Positions 27,708 through 36,424 of a stretch of DNA of 64,000 nucleotides are shown here, in pieces (positions within the stretch are counted from its first letter, which is position 1; every line of letters begins with the position of its first letter). Location: contig JAAZZQ010000075.1 of NCBI GenBank assembly GCA_014239155.1, positions 31,800 through 95,799 of the forward strand. The letters are read 5' to 3'. This DNA comes from Lachnospiraceae bacterium (GTDB lineage Bacteria > Bacillota > Clostridia > Lachnospirales > Lachnospiraceae). The notes under the pieces were generated by a model. It was not told the origin of the DNA, did not search any database, and was given only the letters and a program-made list of their open reading frames with translations. A program made the translations under genes and the position numbers.

Positions 27708-28139
27708 TTATTTTTTTGTAGCAAATTTTGCAAGAACACCATTGACAAAGCCCGATGACTCATCTTGACCAAATTGTTTTGCAAGCTCCACCGCCTCATT
27801 GATTGCGACACTCGTTGGAACATCCTCGTCAAAAATAATCTCATATACTGCAAGGCGCAGAATTGTAAGATCCACTTTCCCCATTCTCTGTGTCGTCCAG
27901 CCTTTTGTCCGCTCATTAATCATCGCATCAATTTCATCCAACTTTTCCAATATCCGATTGCCCTTGTCCGAGATGTATGCCGTGTCCGTTTCACTGATTG
28001 GCGGCAACTCTTTTTCCTGTGCCTCCGCCTTCAAGTTCTCAAAAAAGAATTGCTCTTGTTCCGGCATTTCCTCCCTGTCGTTAAACTCAACTCTGAATAT
28101 AAACTTAAATATTTGTTCTCTAAGCTCTCTTCTGCCCAT
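27708..28139 (-). CDS. nusB: Transcription antitermination factor NusB
   Basis: 143 residues, all-helical. It binds boxA RNA with NusE/S10 during rRNA transcription. Signature pieces are RRELREQIFKFIFRVEF, RMGKVDLTILRLAVYEI and VPTSVAINEAVELAKQFG. The ribosome site is AGGGAA. A 111-nt repeat element separates it from asp23 upstream. Confidence 0.95.
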   Translation of the reverse strand: MGRRELREQIFKFIFRVEFNDREEMPEQEQFFFENLKAEAQEKELPPISETDTAYISDKGNRILEKLDEIDAMINERTKGWTTQRMGKVDLTILRLAVYEIIFDEDVPTSVAINEAVELAKQFGQDESSGFVNGVLAKFATKK

Positions 28140-28161
28140 TTGTCTTTTCCCTAATTCATAT

Positions 28162-28272
28162 TTTGCACCAAGCCTCAGGCGAAAATGCTTGCATTTTCAT
28201 TTGAGGCGCAAACACAAAGGGTGAAAGATATGTGTTTGCATTTTATCCCTTTCTCTTTTTTCTTTCACCCTT
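28162..28272. repeat. 111-nt structured repeat, copy 1 (between asp23 and nusB)
   Basis: Nearly identical to 39538-39649: two substitutions and one T-run difference over the shared length. Arms GCAAACACA (28208-28216)/TGTGTTTGC (28231-28239) and AAGGGTGAAAGA (28217-28228)/TCTTTCACCCTT (28261-28272) are perfect but interleaved, so only one can form at once. A third hairpin, GCCTCA...TGAGGC, is at 28172-28207. One end overlaps the asp23 stop codon. Confidence 0.85.
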
Positions 28273-28657
28273 ATTTGTCTGATGCCATCTTAATTCCTAC
28301 AATCCTAATATTTACATCGGATACGTTAAATCCAGTCATTGTCTCAATTGCATTCTTTACCTTCTCCTGGACTTTATTGCAAGTAGTCGGAATATTATAA
28401 CCATACTCCAATGTAACTGCAAGTTCCACAGATACATTTCCATCCAAAATATCGACTTTGACTCCTTTGGTCTGCTTTTTCATACCGACCTTGCCCATCA
28501 GCTCATTTGTGATATTGCCAGCCATAGCTCCCACACCTTCCACTTCTGTGGCAGCGAGTCCCGCAATCATGGCAACAACATCATTGGCTATCTTCACTGT
28601 GCCAAACTCCTCATTTACCGCGTATCCATTTTTATCTGTTTTCGTTTCTTTTTCCAT
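28271..28657 (-). CDS. Asp23/Gls24 family envelope stress protein
   Basis: 128 residues from the ATG at 28657, chosen because GGAGGG lies 7 nt upstream; the frame extends further but without a ribosome site. The family domain (FGTVKIANDVVAMIAGLAA, then VELAVTLEYGYNIPTTCNKVQ) fills the protein. In Clostridia this gene regularly lies between spoIIIAH and nusB. Asp23-type proteins associate with the membrane in staphylococci; the role here is unproven. Confidence 0.9.
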   Translation of the reverse strand: MEKETKTDKNGYAVNEEFGTVKIANDVVAMIAGLAATEVEGVGAMAGNITNELMGKVGMKKQTKGVKVDILDGNVSVELAVTLEYGYNIPTTCNKVQEKVKNAIETMTGFNVSDVNIRIVGIKMASDK

Positions 28658-28720
28658 GTCTTTCCCTCCTGTATCCATTCCTTGCACACTTCTGCAATCC
28701 CCTGCAGCAAGTAATTTTAT

Positions 28721-28873
28721 ACAACAATTCAGCCTTTGACTTCCTGTTACGAGCATCAAACCATGCAAAACCACTTCGTTGTAGCTTGATATGTCTCAAC
28801 TTCATAACTATTTTACGTGGCTTATAAAACCATAATTTACAGTTAGTGCAAAATCCTATGCTGAACTGTAACA
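28721..28873. repeat. Family A palindromic element, copy 3
   Basis: The ends ACAACAATTCAGC and GCTGAACTGTAAC are imperfect inverted repeats. The interior holds ACCACTTCGTTGTAGCTTGATATGTC, matching copies at 11529 and 17613. It sits in the asp23 leader. The rest of the gap (28874-28995) shows no ORF or clear promoter. Confidence 0.6.
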
Positions 28874-28995
28874 ATTTTATTACATTATATCAAAATCCCT
28901 TGGCTTTGCAAAGAAAAAATTCGTGATATACTACATATCTTTTCCCAAAATTTACTATTCCATTCAGAAGTAACAAGCTGTGCGATTCCTACTTT

Positions 28996-30213
28996 TCACA
29001 AATCCCACAAACTAATTGTGCGCTGCGTTTCATTGAAGGTATATGCAATGCTTGCCCCACGCTTATCTATAAAATCAAAAATATTTTGTTCTGTAATTAG
29101 ATTCTGTACTAGAGATGCATAAGTCTCATCACTGTCACACTTAAGCGTTACACTACCCACTGATTTTACTGCATCGCTGTCAAAAATAAGTGCAAGCTTT
29201 GCCTCATCATAACTGTCAAAATACAATCCTTCCCGCACAAAATAGTTATCCGCAAGTGCACTGCAAACAGGAAGCGGAACCACTTTTTCTATCGAGTGTG
29301 TCCTTGTAATCTCGTCTGTTGTCACCAGAAAATAATCATAGTTAATTGATGGGACATACGCCTGCGATGCGGTGTCTGTCCCACTTGAAGTGTACGAGGC
29401 ATCTCCCCAAGTAGGGTCAAGATAATAGTAATTGCCATTCACCCGCACGAGATTCCAACCATGCCGCTCACCATTGGTAAACCCTGTAACCAACAGACAT
29501 TGAATGCCTGCTTGCTGCAACATATATTGCATTGCTTTTGCATATCCCTGACACACAGATTTTCCCTGCAAGAATACGGAACTTATATTCTGATTGTTTT
29601 CCACAGACTTGTCATACTCTGTGTTGTTAATTAGCCATTCATACAAATATTTGACAGTATTGTATTCGTCTTCATTTAACGGAATCTGCGCAAAACAATC
29701 TCTCAAACGCTGCACAATCGAAAGTTGTACTTGTCCTATCTCTTCCGCTGTCATAGAGTATGTGCCGCTAAACGTTATCTCTGTGACAACAGCGTTTGTC
29801 ATATATTCTGTATATTGATACCCCTCCACATAAAACAGTTCTGGGTGATCATTCATCACGCAGGAAAACACAACCTCTAAGATGGACTTGTCCACCGTCG
29901 ATAAATGCACTCCACTTTCGATACCCGTAAGCGCATCTAACATTTCAAGATAAATCTGTTGTTTTTCTCTGTCAAGACAATGATAGGCATAATACAGTTC
30001 TGACACTTCCCGCAATTTTTGTGGTTCCTCTGTCTGTGTTGTCTCCTCTGTTGTTTGTACCATATCCGGCTGTTCCGGCTCATACGTGCATGTCTCCTCT
30101 GTTCCCTTTTTCTCCAGAGTTGCGTTTTGTTGATTATCTTGCACTGCACACCCCTGTATCAGCAGCATGATACAACTAGCCAGCGCTGTCAACAACACTA
30201 TTCTACTTTTCAT
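28996..30213 (-). CDS. Transglutaminase-like lipoprotein
   Basis: 405 residues with lipobox IQGC (Cys22), a Thr/Glu-rich spacer, then a transglutaminase/cysteine-protease-like domain. The triad is visible as Cys221 (GKSVCQGYA), His251 (RHGWNLV) and Asp266 (YLDPTWG). Such secreted domains cleave or crosslink proteins or peptidoglycan peptides; the substrate is unknown. It interrupts the usual spoIIIAH-asp23 adjacency together with prfC and could be transcribed with either. Confidence 0.88.
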   Translation of the reverse strand: MKSRIVLLTALASCIMLLIQGCAVQDNQQNATLEKKGTEETCTYEPEQPDMVQTTEETTQTEEPQKLREVSELYYAYHCLDREKQQIYLEMLDALTGIESGVHLSTVDKSILEVVFSCVMNDHPELFYVEGYQYTEYMTNAVVTEITFSGTYSMTAEEIGQVQLSIVQRLRDCFAQIPLNEDEYNTVKYLYEWLINNTEYDKSVENNQNISSVFLQGKSVCQGYAKAMQYMLQQAGIQCLLVTGFTNGERHGWNLVRVNGNYYYLDPTWGDASYTSSGTDTASQAYVPSINYDYFLVTTDEITRTHSIEKVVPLPVCSALADNYFVREGLYFDSYDEAKLALIFDSDAVKSVGSVTLKCDSDETYASLVQNLITEQNIFDFIDKRGASIAYTFNETQRTISLWDL

Positions 30214-30237
30214 TTATTAATGCCCCATTTTTCCTAT

Positions 30238-31833
30238 TTAATTTTTGCCAAACTCGGAGAGCACTAGCCCTTTGTTTCTATCAAGCGTCATACCAATACT
30301 CCACTGGTTAATAAACAAAAGAAGCGGATTTCCTTTTAAATCCTGAATTTTCTTCATATCTGATGTGCCGGAAAGCTTGTTCAAATCCACCTCATCTTTG
30401 TTTTCTATCCAGCGAATATATTCATATGGAAGCGGTTCCAGTTTAATTTCTACATTGTATTCATTCTCCAAACGATACTTGAGCACATCAAATTGCAGAA
30501 CACCCACAACTCCTACAATAATTTCCTCCATACCAGTATTAAATTCTTGAAATATCTGAATCGCGCCTTCCTGTGCAATCTGATTGACTCCTTTGATAAA
30601 CTGTTTTCTCTTCATAGTGTCGATCTGACGAACCCGCGCAAAATGCTCCGGTGCAAAAGTTGGTATGCCCTCATAGCAGATATTATTTTTAGGCGCGCAG
30701 ACAGTATCCCCTATTGAAAAAATGCCCGGATCAAACACACCGATAATATCCCCCGCATACGCCTCACTCAAAATCTTGCGCTCATCAGCCATAATCTGCT
30801 GTGGCTGGGAAAGCCGCATCACTTTTCCGCCTTGCACATGCTTGACTTCCGCGCCCGCATCAAATTTGCCGGAACAGATGCGCATAAATGCCACTCTGTC
30901 CCGGTGTGCTTTGTTCATATTTGCCTGTATCTTAAAGACAAACGCAGAAAAATCATTCTCAACAGGGTCAATGATCTCTCCCTGTGAAACTCTTGGAAGC
31001 GGCGTTGTTGCCATTTTTAGAAAATTTTGCAAAAATACTTCGACGCCAAAATTCGTAAGTGCAGAGCCAAAAAATACAGGGGTTAGCTTTCCATTTCGCA
31101 CTTGCTCCAAGTCAAATTCCGCGCTTGCTCCATCCAGCAATTCAATTTCATCGCGGAGCGTAGTGAGGGCCTCGTCACCAATATTCTTTAGTAACAGTGC
31201 TTCATCATCCATTGGAATCACTGTTGTCTCTCCTTCTCTAGTACCCTTTTGCGTATCTGAGAAAGTAAGTACATGATTTCCATGTCTGTCGTAAACTCCC
31301 TTAAACCGCTTTCCGGAACCAATTGGCCAGTTTACAGGACAAGTGGCAATGCCAAGCTCTTTCTCAATCTCATCAAGCAACGCAAACGTGTCATTTGCAT
31401 CCCTGTCCAATTTATTGATAAAAGTAAAAATCGGTATGCCTCTCATACCGCACACCTTAAATAATTTTCTTGTCTGTGCCTCAACACCCTTTGACGCGTC
31501 AATCACCATCACTGCCGAATCTGCCGCCATAAGGGTTCTATAAGTATCTTCTGAAAAGTCCTGATGCCCTGGCGTGTCAAGAATATTAATGCAATAACCG
31601 TCATAGTTAAATTGCAAAACGGAGGAAGTAACCGAGATACCTCTCTCCTTCTCAATCTCCATCCAATCTGATACTGCATGTCTAGCGGTAGCCTTGCCTT
31701 TAACGCTCCCTGCGAGATTGATAGCACCTCCATACAGCAAAAACTTCTCAGTCAGAGTTGTCTTGCCAGCATCTGGATGCGATATAATGGCAAACGTCCT
31801 TCTTTTATTGATTTCCTCTGCAATATTACTCAC
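30238..31833 (-). CDS. prfC: Peptide chain release factor 3
   Basis: Translational GTPase that recycles RF1/RF2 after termination. 531 residues. G1 is HPDAGKTT (19-26), G3 is DTPGHQDFSEDTYRTL, G4 is NKLDRD. The start is GTG at 31833 with GGAGGATAGACCA upstream. prfC between spoIIIAH and asp23 is not the typical Clostridia order, so it is probably a local insertion. Confidence 0.95.
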   Translation of the reverse strand: MSNIAEEINKRRTFAIISHPDAGKTTLTEKFLLYGGAINLAGSVKGKATARHAVSDWMEIEKERGISVTSSVLQFNYDGYCINILDTPGHQDFSEDTYRTLMAADSAVMVIDASKGVEAQTRKLFKVCGMRGIPIFTFINKLDRDANDTFALLDEIEKELGIATCPVNWPIGSGKRFKGVYDRHGNHVLTFSDTQKGTREGETTVIPMDDEALLLKNIGDEALTTLRDEIELLDGASAEFDLEQVRNGKLTPVFFGSALTNFGVEVFLQNFLKMATTPLPRVSQGEIIDPVENDFSAFVFKIQANMNKAHRDRVAFMRICSGKFDAGAEVKHVQGGKVMRLSQPQQIMADERKILSEAYAGDIIGVFDPGIFSIGDTVCAPKNNICYEGIPTFAPEHFARVRQIDTMKRKQFIKGVNQIAQEGAIQIFQEFNTGMEEIIVGVVGVLQFDVLKYRLENEYNVEIKLEPLPYEYIRWIENKDEVDLNKLSGTSDMKKIQDLKGNPLLLFINQWSIGMTLDRNKGLVLSEFGKN

Positions 31834-31897
31834 TGGTCTATCCTCCGTCTATCTATTTCATTCTCTTTTATCAAGGCAGAGCCTATGGCACTAACAC

Positions 31898-31960
31898 GAA
31901 CAATTCAACCTTCGTCTTTCTGTTACAGGCTGCTGCCCTGACATATTGCATCTAAGTATA
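31898..31960. repeat. Partial family A element, copy 4
   Basis: CGAACAATTCAACCTTCGTCTTTCTGTTAC resembles the left end of 11529-11664; the right end is not recognisable. It lies in the 311-bp gap between spoIIIAH and prfC. Confidence 0.4.
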
Positions 31961-32004
31961 TCACATTTATCCAATTAATTCCACATCTTATTTTTTCGTT
32001 TTAG

Positions 32005-32138
32005 CAACAGTTCAGATACCTTCACTGTTACGGCATCTAGCCCATTGAAGGTCGCCTTCGGCGAGGGGCTAGATGCTTCCATGCTCTACGTTTTGATACA
32101 GTCAGCGCAGTAAATGCGCAGACCTGCCTAAACTGCAA
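32005..32138. repeat. Family B inverted-repeat element, copy 1
   Basis: About 90% like 56317-56452 by eye. Inner hairpin GCATCTAGCCC/GGGCTAGATGC encloses CGCCTTCGGCG; a second small hairpin is GCGCA/TGCGC. The C-to-T change in one arm relative to copy 2 is matched by G-to-A in the other. Its right terminal repeat (CTAAACTGCA) is decayed. Confidence 0.8.
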
Positions 32139-32144
32139 TCGATT

Positions 32145-32963
32145 TTATTCCGTGCCAGAAACCGTAATTATAATATTTTCCGCGGAGATATTGGTCTTGC
32201 GTTGTACGATATCTATAATTTGTGCAGTCTGTGCCTCGGTGAGATCCGCTGCCCCCACCATAACATCCGCAGAATCACCACTGATGCTTACAACCGTCTG
32301 GGTAAATCCTTTTGCTTCCAAGAGCATCTGTGCATCCGATTCTTTCTGTGCAGTCTCTGTAAGTGTAATCATACTGCTTACGGCTTCCTTTTTTGCCTCC
32401 TCTGTCAAATCTGCATTCTGAATAATCTCCATTAAGGATTCCTTATTCTGTGCCCTTGTCTGCTCTTTTAACAGTTTTGCACCCGCAAGGGTAGATACCC
32501 CAGAAGCGCTGGTAAATATCGCTTCTCCTGGCACTTCCTGTTCAATGACCGTCGCGCCAGATTCCTCTGTGTTGGAGGCAAGTGTTCCATCTGCTGCCTC
32601 GTCGGTTGGCTGAAGGTCTGTTGACGTCGCAGTCAATGTGCTGTTTGCCGCAGCATCCATATCACTGTTTAGATAATTTTCTGTGATTGTCACATCATCT
32701 GTATCAAGACTTGGAATATCCTGGCCTGCTCCCGCCGCAGACGCATAGTCTGTTATTGTTCCATCAGTATCTTCCCTAAGCGATATGGCATACATATCTT
32801 CATCAGAGATTTCATACGTAAGTTCACTGCTGCTTCCGTCTACAGAGATAAAATCTTCTTCTCCAATCTTGGTGCCGGCAAAGTTGAGATAACCTGCTAC
32901 CGCAATCATCACCGCCAATGCCGTAATCATAATCTGGTTTTTTCTTAATACTTTTTTCACCAA
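32145..32963 (-). CDS. spoIIIAH: Stage III sporulation protein AH
   Basis: Mother-cell protein that meets SpoIIQ to form the forespore channel. 272 residues: a short cytoplasmic N-terminus, one membrane segment (about 11-29), an acidic Ser/Thr-rich linker, and a C-terminal ring-building domain (ADVMVGAADLTEAQTAQIIDIV). The start is TTG at 32963 or GTG at 32960 after AGGAAGG. Last gene of the spoIIIA operon; a family B repeat starts immediately after the stop. Confidence 0.92.
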   Translation of the reverse strand: MVKKVLRKNQIMITALAVMIAVAGYLNFAGTKIGEEDFISVDGSSSELTYEISDEDMYAISLREDTDGTITDYASAAGAGQDIPSLDTDDVTITENYLNSDMDAAANSTLTATSTDLQPTDEAADGTLASNTEESGATVIEQEVPGEAIFTSASGVSTLAGAKLLKEQTRAQNKESLMEIIQNADLTEEAKKEAVSSMITLTETAQKESDAQMLLEAKGFTQTVVSISGDSADVMVGAADLTEAQTAQIIDIVQRKTNISAENIIITVSGTE

Positions 32964-33046
32964 ACCATATCCTTCCTATTGCTTCTCTTTGCTACTTCTA
33001 TCTTATTCAGGGCGTGCTTTACTTAGACTTATTATTTTTTGTTTTT

Positions 33047-33679
33047 TTAATTCTGTATTGTCTGCCCCATTTTTAGCACTTCCACTTTATTTGCCTCCAC
33101 ACCATACAACGCCATCACGAGCTTTACGATCTGAAGTCGTATCGCCTCGTCATAAGCTCCTTCTGCGGAGATGACTACACCGTCAATCTGTGGGCTTTTT
33201 GTCTGCGCAATAAAAGGCACTTGCTCGCCATTCCCATTTACAGTATAAACTGTTGTCTCCTCCTTTTTAACCTCACTGTTTTCTCCATTGATGGTATTTG
33301 ATGTAGGAATGTCCTTCTCCACAACATATTCTGGCGATTCCTTAATATAAATAAGTACCTTCACTGTCCCCACACCTGCCACGCTAGACAAAAATTCTTC
33401 AAGTTCTTGCTCAAGTCCCCTTTTATAATCCTCTATTGTCTCATTCTTTCCATCTTTTAGATTGTTCTGTGAATCTTCTGCACTGCTCGGATGCTCTACA
33501 TTTTTCTGGCTTTTCTTTGCGGTAAAGCTGCTGTTGCCATCTCCTGTTGGCAGCAGAATAACAAAAATTAATATTCCGCTCAGAAAAATAATCAACATCG
33601 TCTCCTTGGTCGGTCTTCCTCTTCCTCCATTTCCGCCGTTAATCGCCAACCGAATCCTGTCCCGGACTCTCTCCAGCAT
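33047..33679 (-). CDS. spoIIIAG: Stage III sporulation protein AG
   Basis: 210 residues from the ATG at 33679, which has GGAGGTGAATCGG directly before it. A single membrane segment (about 29-46, LIIFLSGILIFVILL) is followed by the extracellular ring-building domain (EEFLSSVAGVGTVKVLIYI). It forms the large SpoIIIAG ring in the mother-cell membrane. It overlaps the end of spoIIIAF by 41 bp. Confidence 0.92.
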   Translation of the reverse strand: MLERVRDRIRLAINGGNGGRGRPTKETMLIIFLSGILIFVILLPTGDGNSSFTAKKSQKNVEHPSSAEDSQNNLKDGKNETIEDYKRGLEQELEEFLSSVAGVGTVKVLIYIKESPEYVVEKDIPTSNTINGENSEVKKEETTVYTVNGNGEQVPFIAQTKSPQIDGVVISAEGAYDEAIRLQIVKLVMALYGVEANKVEVLKMGQTIQN

Positions 33680-34025
33680 CCGATTCACCTCCATTTCTGC
33701 TGTCATACTCCGCATGTGCCCCACCTATAATCTTTTCCTCCCACATCTGCTCATAGTATGCCTCCCCCTCATAAATTTGGTCTAACTCTGTCATTTTCTT
33801 CCATTCCTGCTCCCATCGCTCATACAGTTTATCCGCCTCGGAAAAACTATTTTCAACTTGCCCCACAAAAGAAAAAATCACATTAAAACAGATGCACATT
33901 GTCAATAAATAGGAAAAAAGTTTTAGATATTTCTGATAACCGCTGCCTTCCGTCAACTGAATAAGACATTGAAAACAGATTACAGTGTATACAAGTCGTC
34001 TAACCTCAACTGCCAGATACTCCAT
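33639..34025 (-). CDS. spoIIIAF: Stage III sporulation protein AF
   Basis: 128 residues from the ATG at 34025 after GAGGGAG. Two hydrophobic N-terminal segments (LVYTVICFQCLIQL and FSYLLTMCICFNVIFSF) precede a charged cytoplasmic or extracellular tail. It is recognised by these features and by position between AE and AG; sequence conservation in this family is low. Confidence 0.88.
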   Translation of the reverse strand: MEYLAVEVRRLVYTVICFQCLIQLTEGSGYQKYLKLFSYLLTMCICFNVIFSFVGQVENSFSEADKLYERWEQEWKKMTELDQIYEGEAYYEQMWEEKIIGGAHAEYDSRNGGESDAGESPGQDSVGD

Positions 34026-34056
34026 AAATTCTCCCTCTGCCATATATTAGTTTCGT

Positions 34057-35121
34057 CTAACTTGTTGCATTTGTCACAACGGCTATTGTTATAAAAAATA
34101 GAGTTGTAACTGTTATTAATATTCTTAATAGCATAAATCCTGCCTCAGATATGTACTCGACGCATTTCATCATCTGACGTTCTCCGCAAATACTTCCCAG
34201 CGCACCACTCACCTTAATAATAAAAAGAATCATAAACGCTTTTAAAACAGGCGCTGCAATCATCAAAACAAGCACCACCAATATCAACACACCCAAACTG
34301 TTTTTTACTGCAATGGCTGAGGCAAGGGTCACGCTTGACACAGATTCTACAAGATCCCCAATTCCTGGAATTGCACCCGCAGTTTTTTGGATTACGGTAT
34401 TGTTTGCCTTATCAATCACAGGCGTTATTATAATCTGAAGGATTCCGCTTCCTGACATCACTACAATCATCATTTTTAAAACCCATTGCAGCCCTTTTTT
34501 AATAATCTCCATCAATCCCTTAAAGCGCTCTTCTCCCCAAATACTCTCCACCACGCCAAGCATTACATATCCCTCAACTACAGTTGTCAGTGAGGCTGCA
34601 ACAATTCCTTCTATCAAGCACAAAAAACCTAACAATAACTTATAAAAAATCAAAGCTGTCAGCCCAGAGCCCGCAGCAGCGATACAAATCATATATGCAG
34701 GAATCATCACTTTTAAAAATTCAAGCATCCGCGTCATTGCCTCCTCAACAATGTCGAGCACTTCATGAAACGCATTAATTAGAACTACAAGCTGACAGAG
34801 AATAAAAAAAGTTTTCGCCGCTTTTGCCGCGCCCTCATTTTTTAGAGCAGACATCAGATTGCTGACTAACGCTACCAGAATAAACAGCACAAGCACAGAT
34901 ATAAAAAGCCTTTTCCATCCATCAAAAACACCCGTTATTGTTCCTGCAAGATAGCGCCAAAATAATCCTGGGTCCAACGCCCAGTTTCCCATCAATACAT
35001 CCTTGATAAAATTCATGGAATTTGTATTTTTTCCCGGCAACAATTCTTGTAACAATTTATCTAGAATACTTAAATCTGGAAGGATATCTAGTTCTTGCCA
35101 CAAGTTCATATCCTGACTCAT
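34057..35121 (-). CDS. spoIIIAE: Stage III sporulation protein AE
   Basis: 354-residue polytopic membrane protein with an N-terminal signal-like region, then several hydrophobic helices (LFISVLVLFILVALVSNL; AYMICIAAAGSGLTALIFY; LGVLILVVLVLMIAAPVL). It is part of the SpoIIIA feeding-tube complex. The start overlaps the spoIIIAD stop by 4 bp (ATGA), so translation is coupled. Confidence 0.93.
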   Translation of the reverse strand: MSQDMNLWQELDILPDLSILDKLLQELLPGKNTNSMNFIKDVLMGNWALDPGLFWRYLAGTITGVFDGWKRLFISVLVLFILVALVSNLMSALKNEGAAKAAKTFFILCQLVVLINAFHEVLDIVEEAMTRMLEFLKVMIPAYMICIAAAGSGLTALIFYKLLLGFLCLIEGIVAASLTTVVEGYVMLGVVESIWGEERFKGLMEIIKKGLQWVLKMMIVVMSGSGILQIIITPVIDKANNTVIQKTAGAIPGIGDLVESVSSVTLASAIAVKNSLGVLILVVLVLMIAAPVLKAFMILFIIKVSGALGSICGERQMMKCVEYISEAGFMLLRILITVTTLFFITIAVVTNATS

Positions 35122-35498
35122 CTTATCATTCCTTCAAGCATATCAATCATAATTCTAATGATTGGAAATCCTGCCACCATAATCGCAACCTTGCCAAATA
35201 ACTCTATATGGCTGCTGAGTGCTGAATATCCAGAATCCTTACACAAGTTAGAAGCAAAATCGCACACATAAGTAATTCCTATAATCTTTAAAAGAAGTGA
35301 TATATACGCAATATTCCCCCCCAATATTGACTCCCAGTTCTCAAACTCTCCAATGGCAGTTTTTAGCACTGTGAGCACTCTAATTGCAATAAAAAAGCTT
35401 ACAAGCATAATAATTAGCGTCGCAAATTCTGGTTTGTCTTTTTTGATAACTAGCGCTGCAAAAACTCCTGCTATGGCAAGCACACAAATCTGAATCAT
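35118..35498 (-). CDS. spoIIIAD: Stage III sporulation protein AD
   Basis: 126 residues, four predicted membrane helices, beginning IQICVLAIAGVFAALVI. Family features include YISLLLKIIGITYVCDFASNLC and the C-terminal VAGFPIIRIMIDML. Unusually, 173 bp separate it from spoIIIAC, which is normally adjacent. Confidence 0.93.
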   Translation of the reverse strand: MIQICVLAIAGVFAALVIKKDKPEFATLIIMLVSFFIAIRVLTVLKTAIGEFENWESILGGNIAYISLLLKIIGITYVCDFASNLCKDSGYSALSSHIELFGKVAIMVAGFPIIRIMIDMLEGMIR

Positions 35499-35671
35499 AC
35501 TTGCACCTCATATCTTTCCAGACACAAATGTCTATGAAAAAATACGGTGCAAGTACAGAATGCACACATGCGAACAAGTCGCATGGCACGTGTACGCTCA
35601 GCGCAGCAAGTGCGCAGAGCTGTTGCCTGTGATTCTTTTTTCATACTACGCCTCCATTGTCAACACGCTTA
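35499..35671. repeat. Hairpin-rich 173-bp gap inside the spoIIIA operon
   Basis: No ORF. It contains GCTCAGCGCAGCAAGTGCGCAGAGC, a hairpin closely similar to GTCAGCGCAGTAAATGCGCAGAC in family B elements, and a palindromic GGCACGTGTAC. It is probably a degenerate inserted repeat between spoIIIAC and spoIIIAD. Confidence 0.5.
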
Positions 35672-35878
35672 CTATAAAGCAAATAAATCTTGTATCATCT
35701 CAAAAAGTTGATATATATATGGGACAATCCATGAAAGCACCAGCACCAGTCCGGCAAGACTAATAAGAAACGCATGTTCTTCTCTGCCGCTATGCTTCAA
35801 TACCTGTCCGAGTATCGTTATCAATATACCAACTGCTGCTATCTTAAATATCAGACTGACTTCCATTTTCATCCCCAT
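35672..35878 (-). CDS. spoIIIAC: Stage III sporulation protein AC
   Basis: 68 residues, two membrane helices (LIFKIAAVGILITILGQVLK and FLISLAGLVLVLSWIV), the standard size for the family. It is structurally related to the first half of SpoIIIAD. It lies 33 bp after spoIIIAB. Confidence 0.94.
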   Translation of the reverse strand: MGMKMEVSLIFKIAAVGILITILGQVLKHSGREEHAFLISLAGLVLVLSWIVPYIYQLFEMIQDLFAL

Positions 35879-35911
35879 TTCACAACGATTCTGTACACAA
35901 ATTGTTATTTC

Positions 35912-36424
35912 CTACAAAAACAAAATGATACACAAAATTCCCGTCAATGTGCTAAGCGCCTTGATAAGCCGGCTGTTTTCATTCTTTTTCTCTGTGAGCC
36001 TGTCTATCTCACTATCCAGCTCAGTCCCAAATAATCCTAACGCCTCCACCTGAAGCTGCTCTCCTTCATACGCAAAGCAATCTCCCATTTTTAATAAATA
36101 ATCCTTTCCCGTCTGTATAAATTCTGCTCTGTCTTGAACAGCCTCATTCCAAATAGCAATTAGCGATTTCCCGTTGCGCTCTTTCATTCTCTTAGAAACT
36201 TCTCTTAGAAACTGGTCATATGGAGACTCTGCCTTCGTGGAAATCATATCAAAAATTTCTTCCATCGGTCTATGAAGATAGGTAATCTCACCGGCAATAT
36301 ACAACAATATCTGTTTCTGTTGTTTTAGATGCCAAATCTGACTGTTCATCTCACCGCAAAGCGACCAGCCAAATCCAAGTGCCCCTGTCATTACGCAGGC
36401 ACCTGCAATAAATTTCTGCCACAT
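35912..36424 (-). CDS. spoIIIAB: Stage III sporulation protein AB
   Basis: 170 residues. An N-terminal membrane segment (FIAGACVMTGALGFGWSL) and a C-terminal one flank a helical cytoplasmic domain. It resembles the GspF fold of type II secretion and is thought to work with the SpoIIIAA ATPase. It overlaps spoIIIAA by 34 bp; its ribosome site (AGGGGAA) lies within that gene. Confidence 0.93.
   Translation of the reverse strand: MWQKFIAGACVMTGALGFGWSLCGEMNSQIWHLKQQKQILLYIAGEITYLHRPMEEIFDMISTKAESPYDQFLREVSKRMKERNGKSLIAIWNEAVQDRAEFIQTGKDYLLKMGDCFAYEGEQLQVEALGLFGTELDSEIDRLTEKKNENSRLIKALSTLTGILCIILFL

Noticed and set aside
28208..28272. H-type pseudoknot from the two stems of the 111-nt element
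   Set aside because: On either strand one connecting loop would be 0 nt while crossing 9-12 bp, which is sterically impossible; alternative hairpins are the better reading.
28185..28400. Small ORF on the plus strand sharing its N-terminus with one at 39480-39668
   Set aside because: The shared peptide is only the translation of the 111-nt repeat element; there is no ribosome site.
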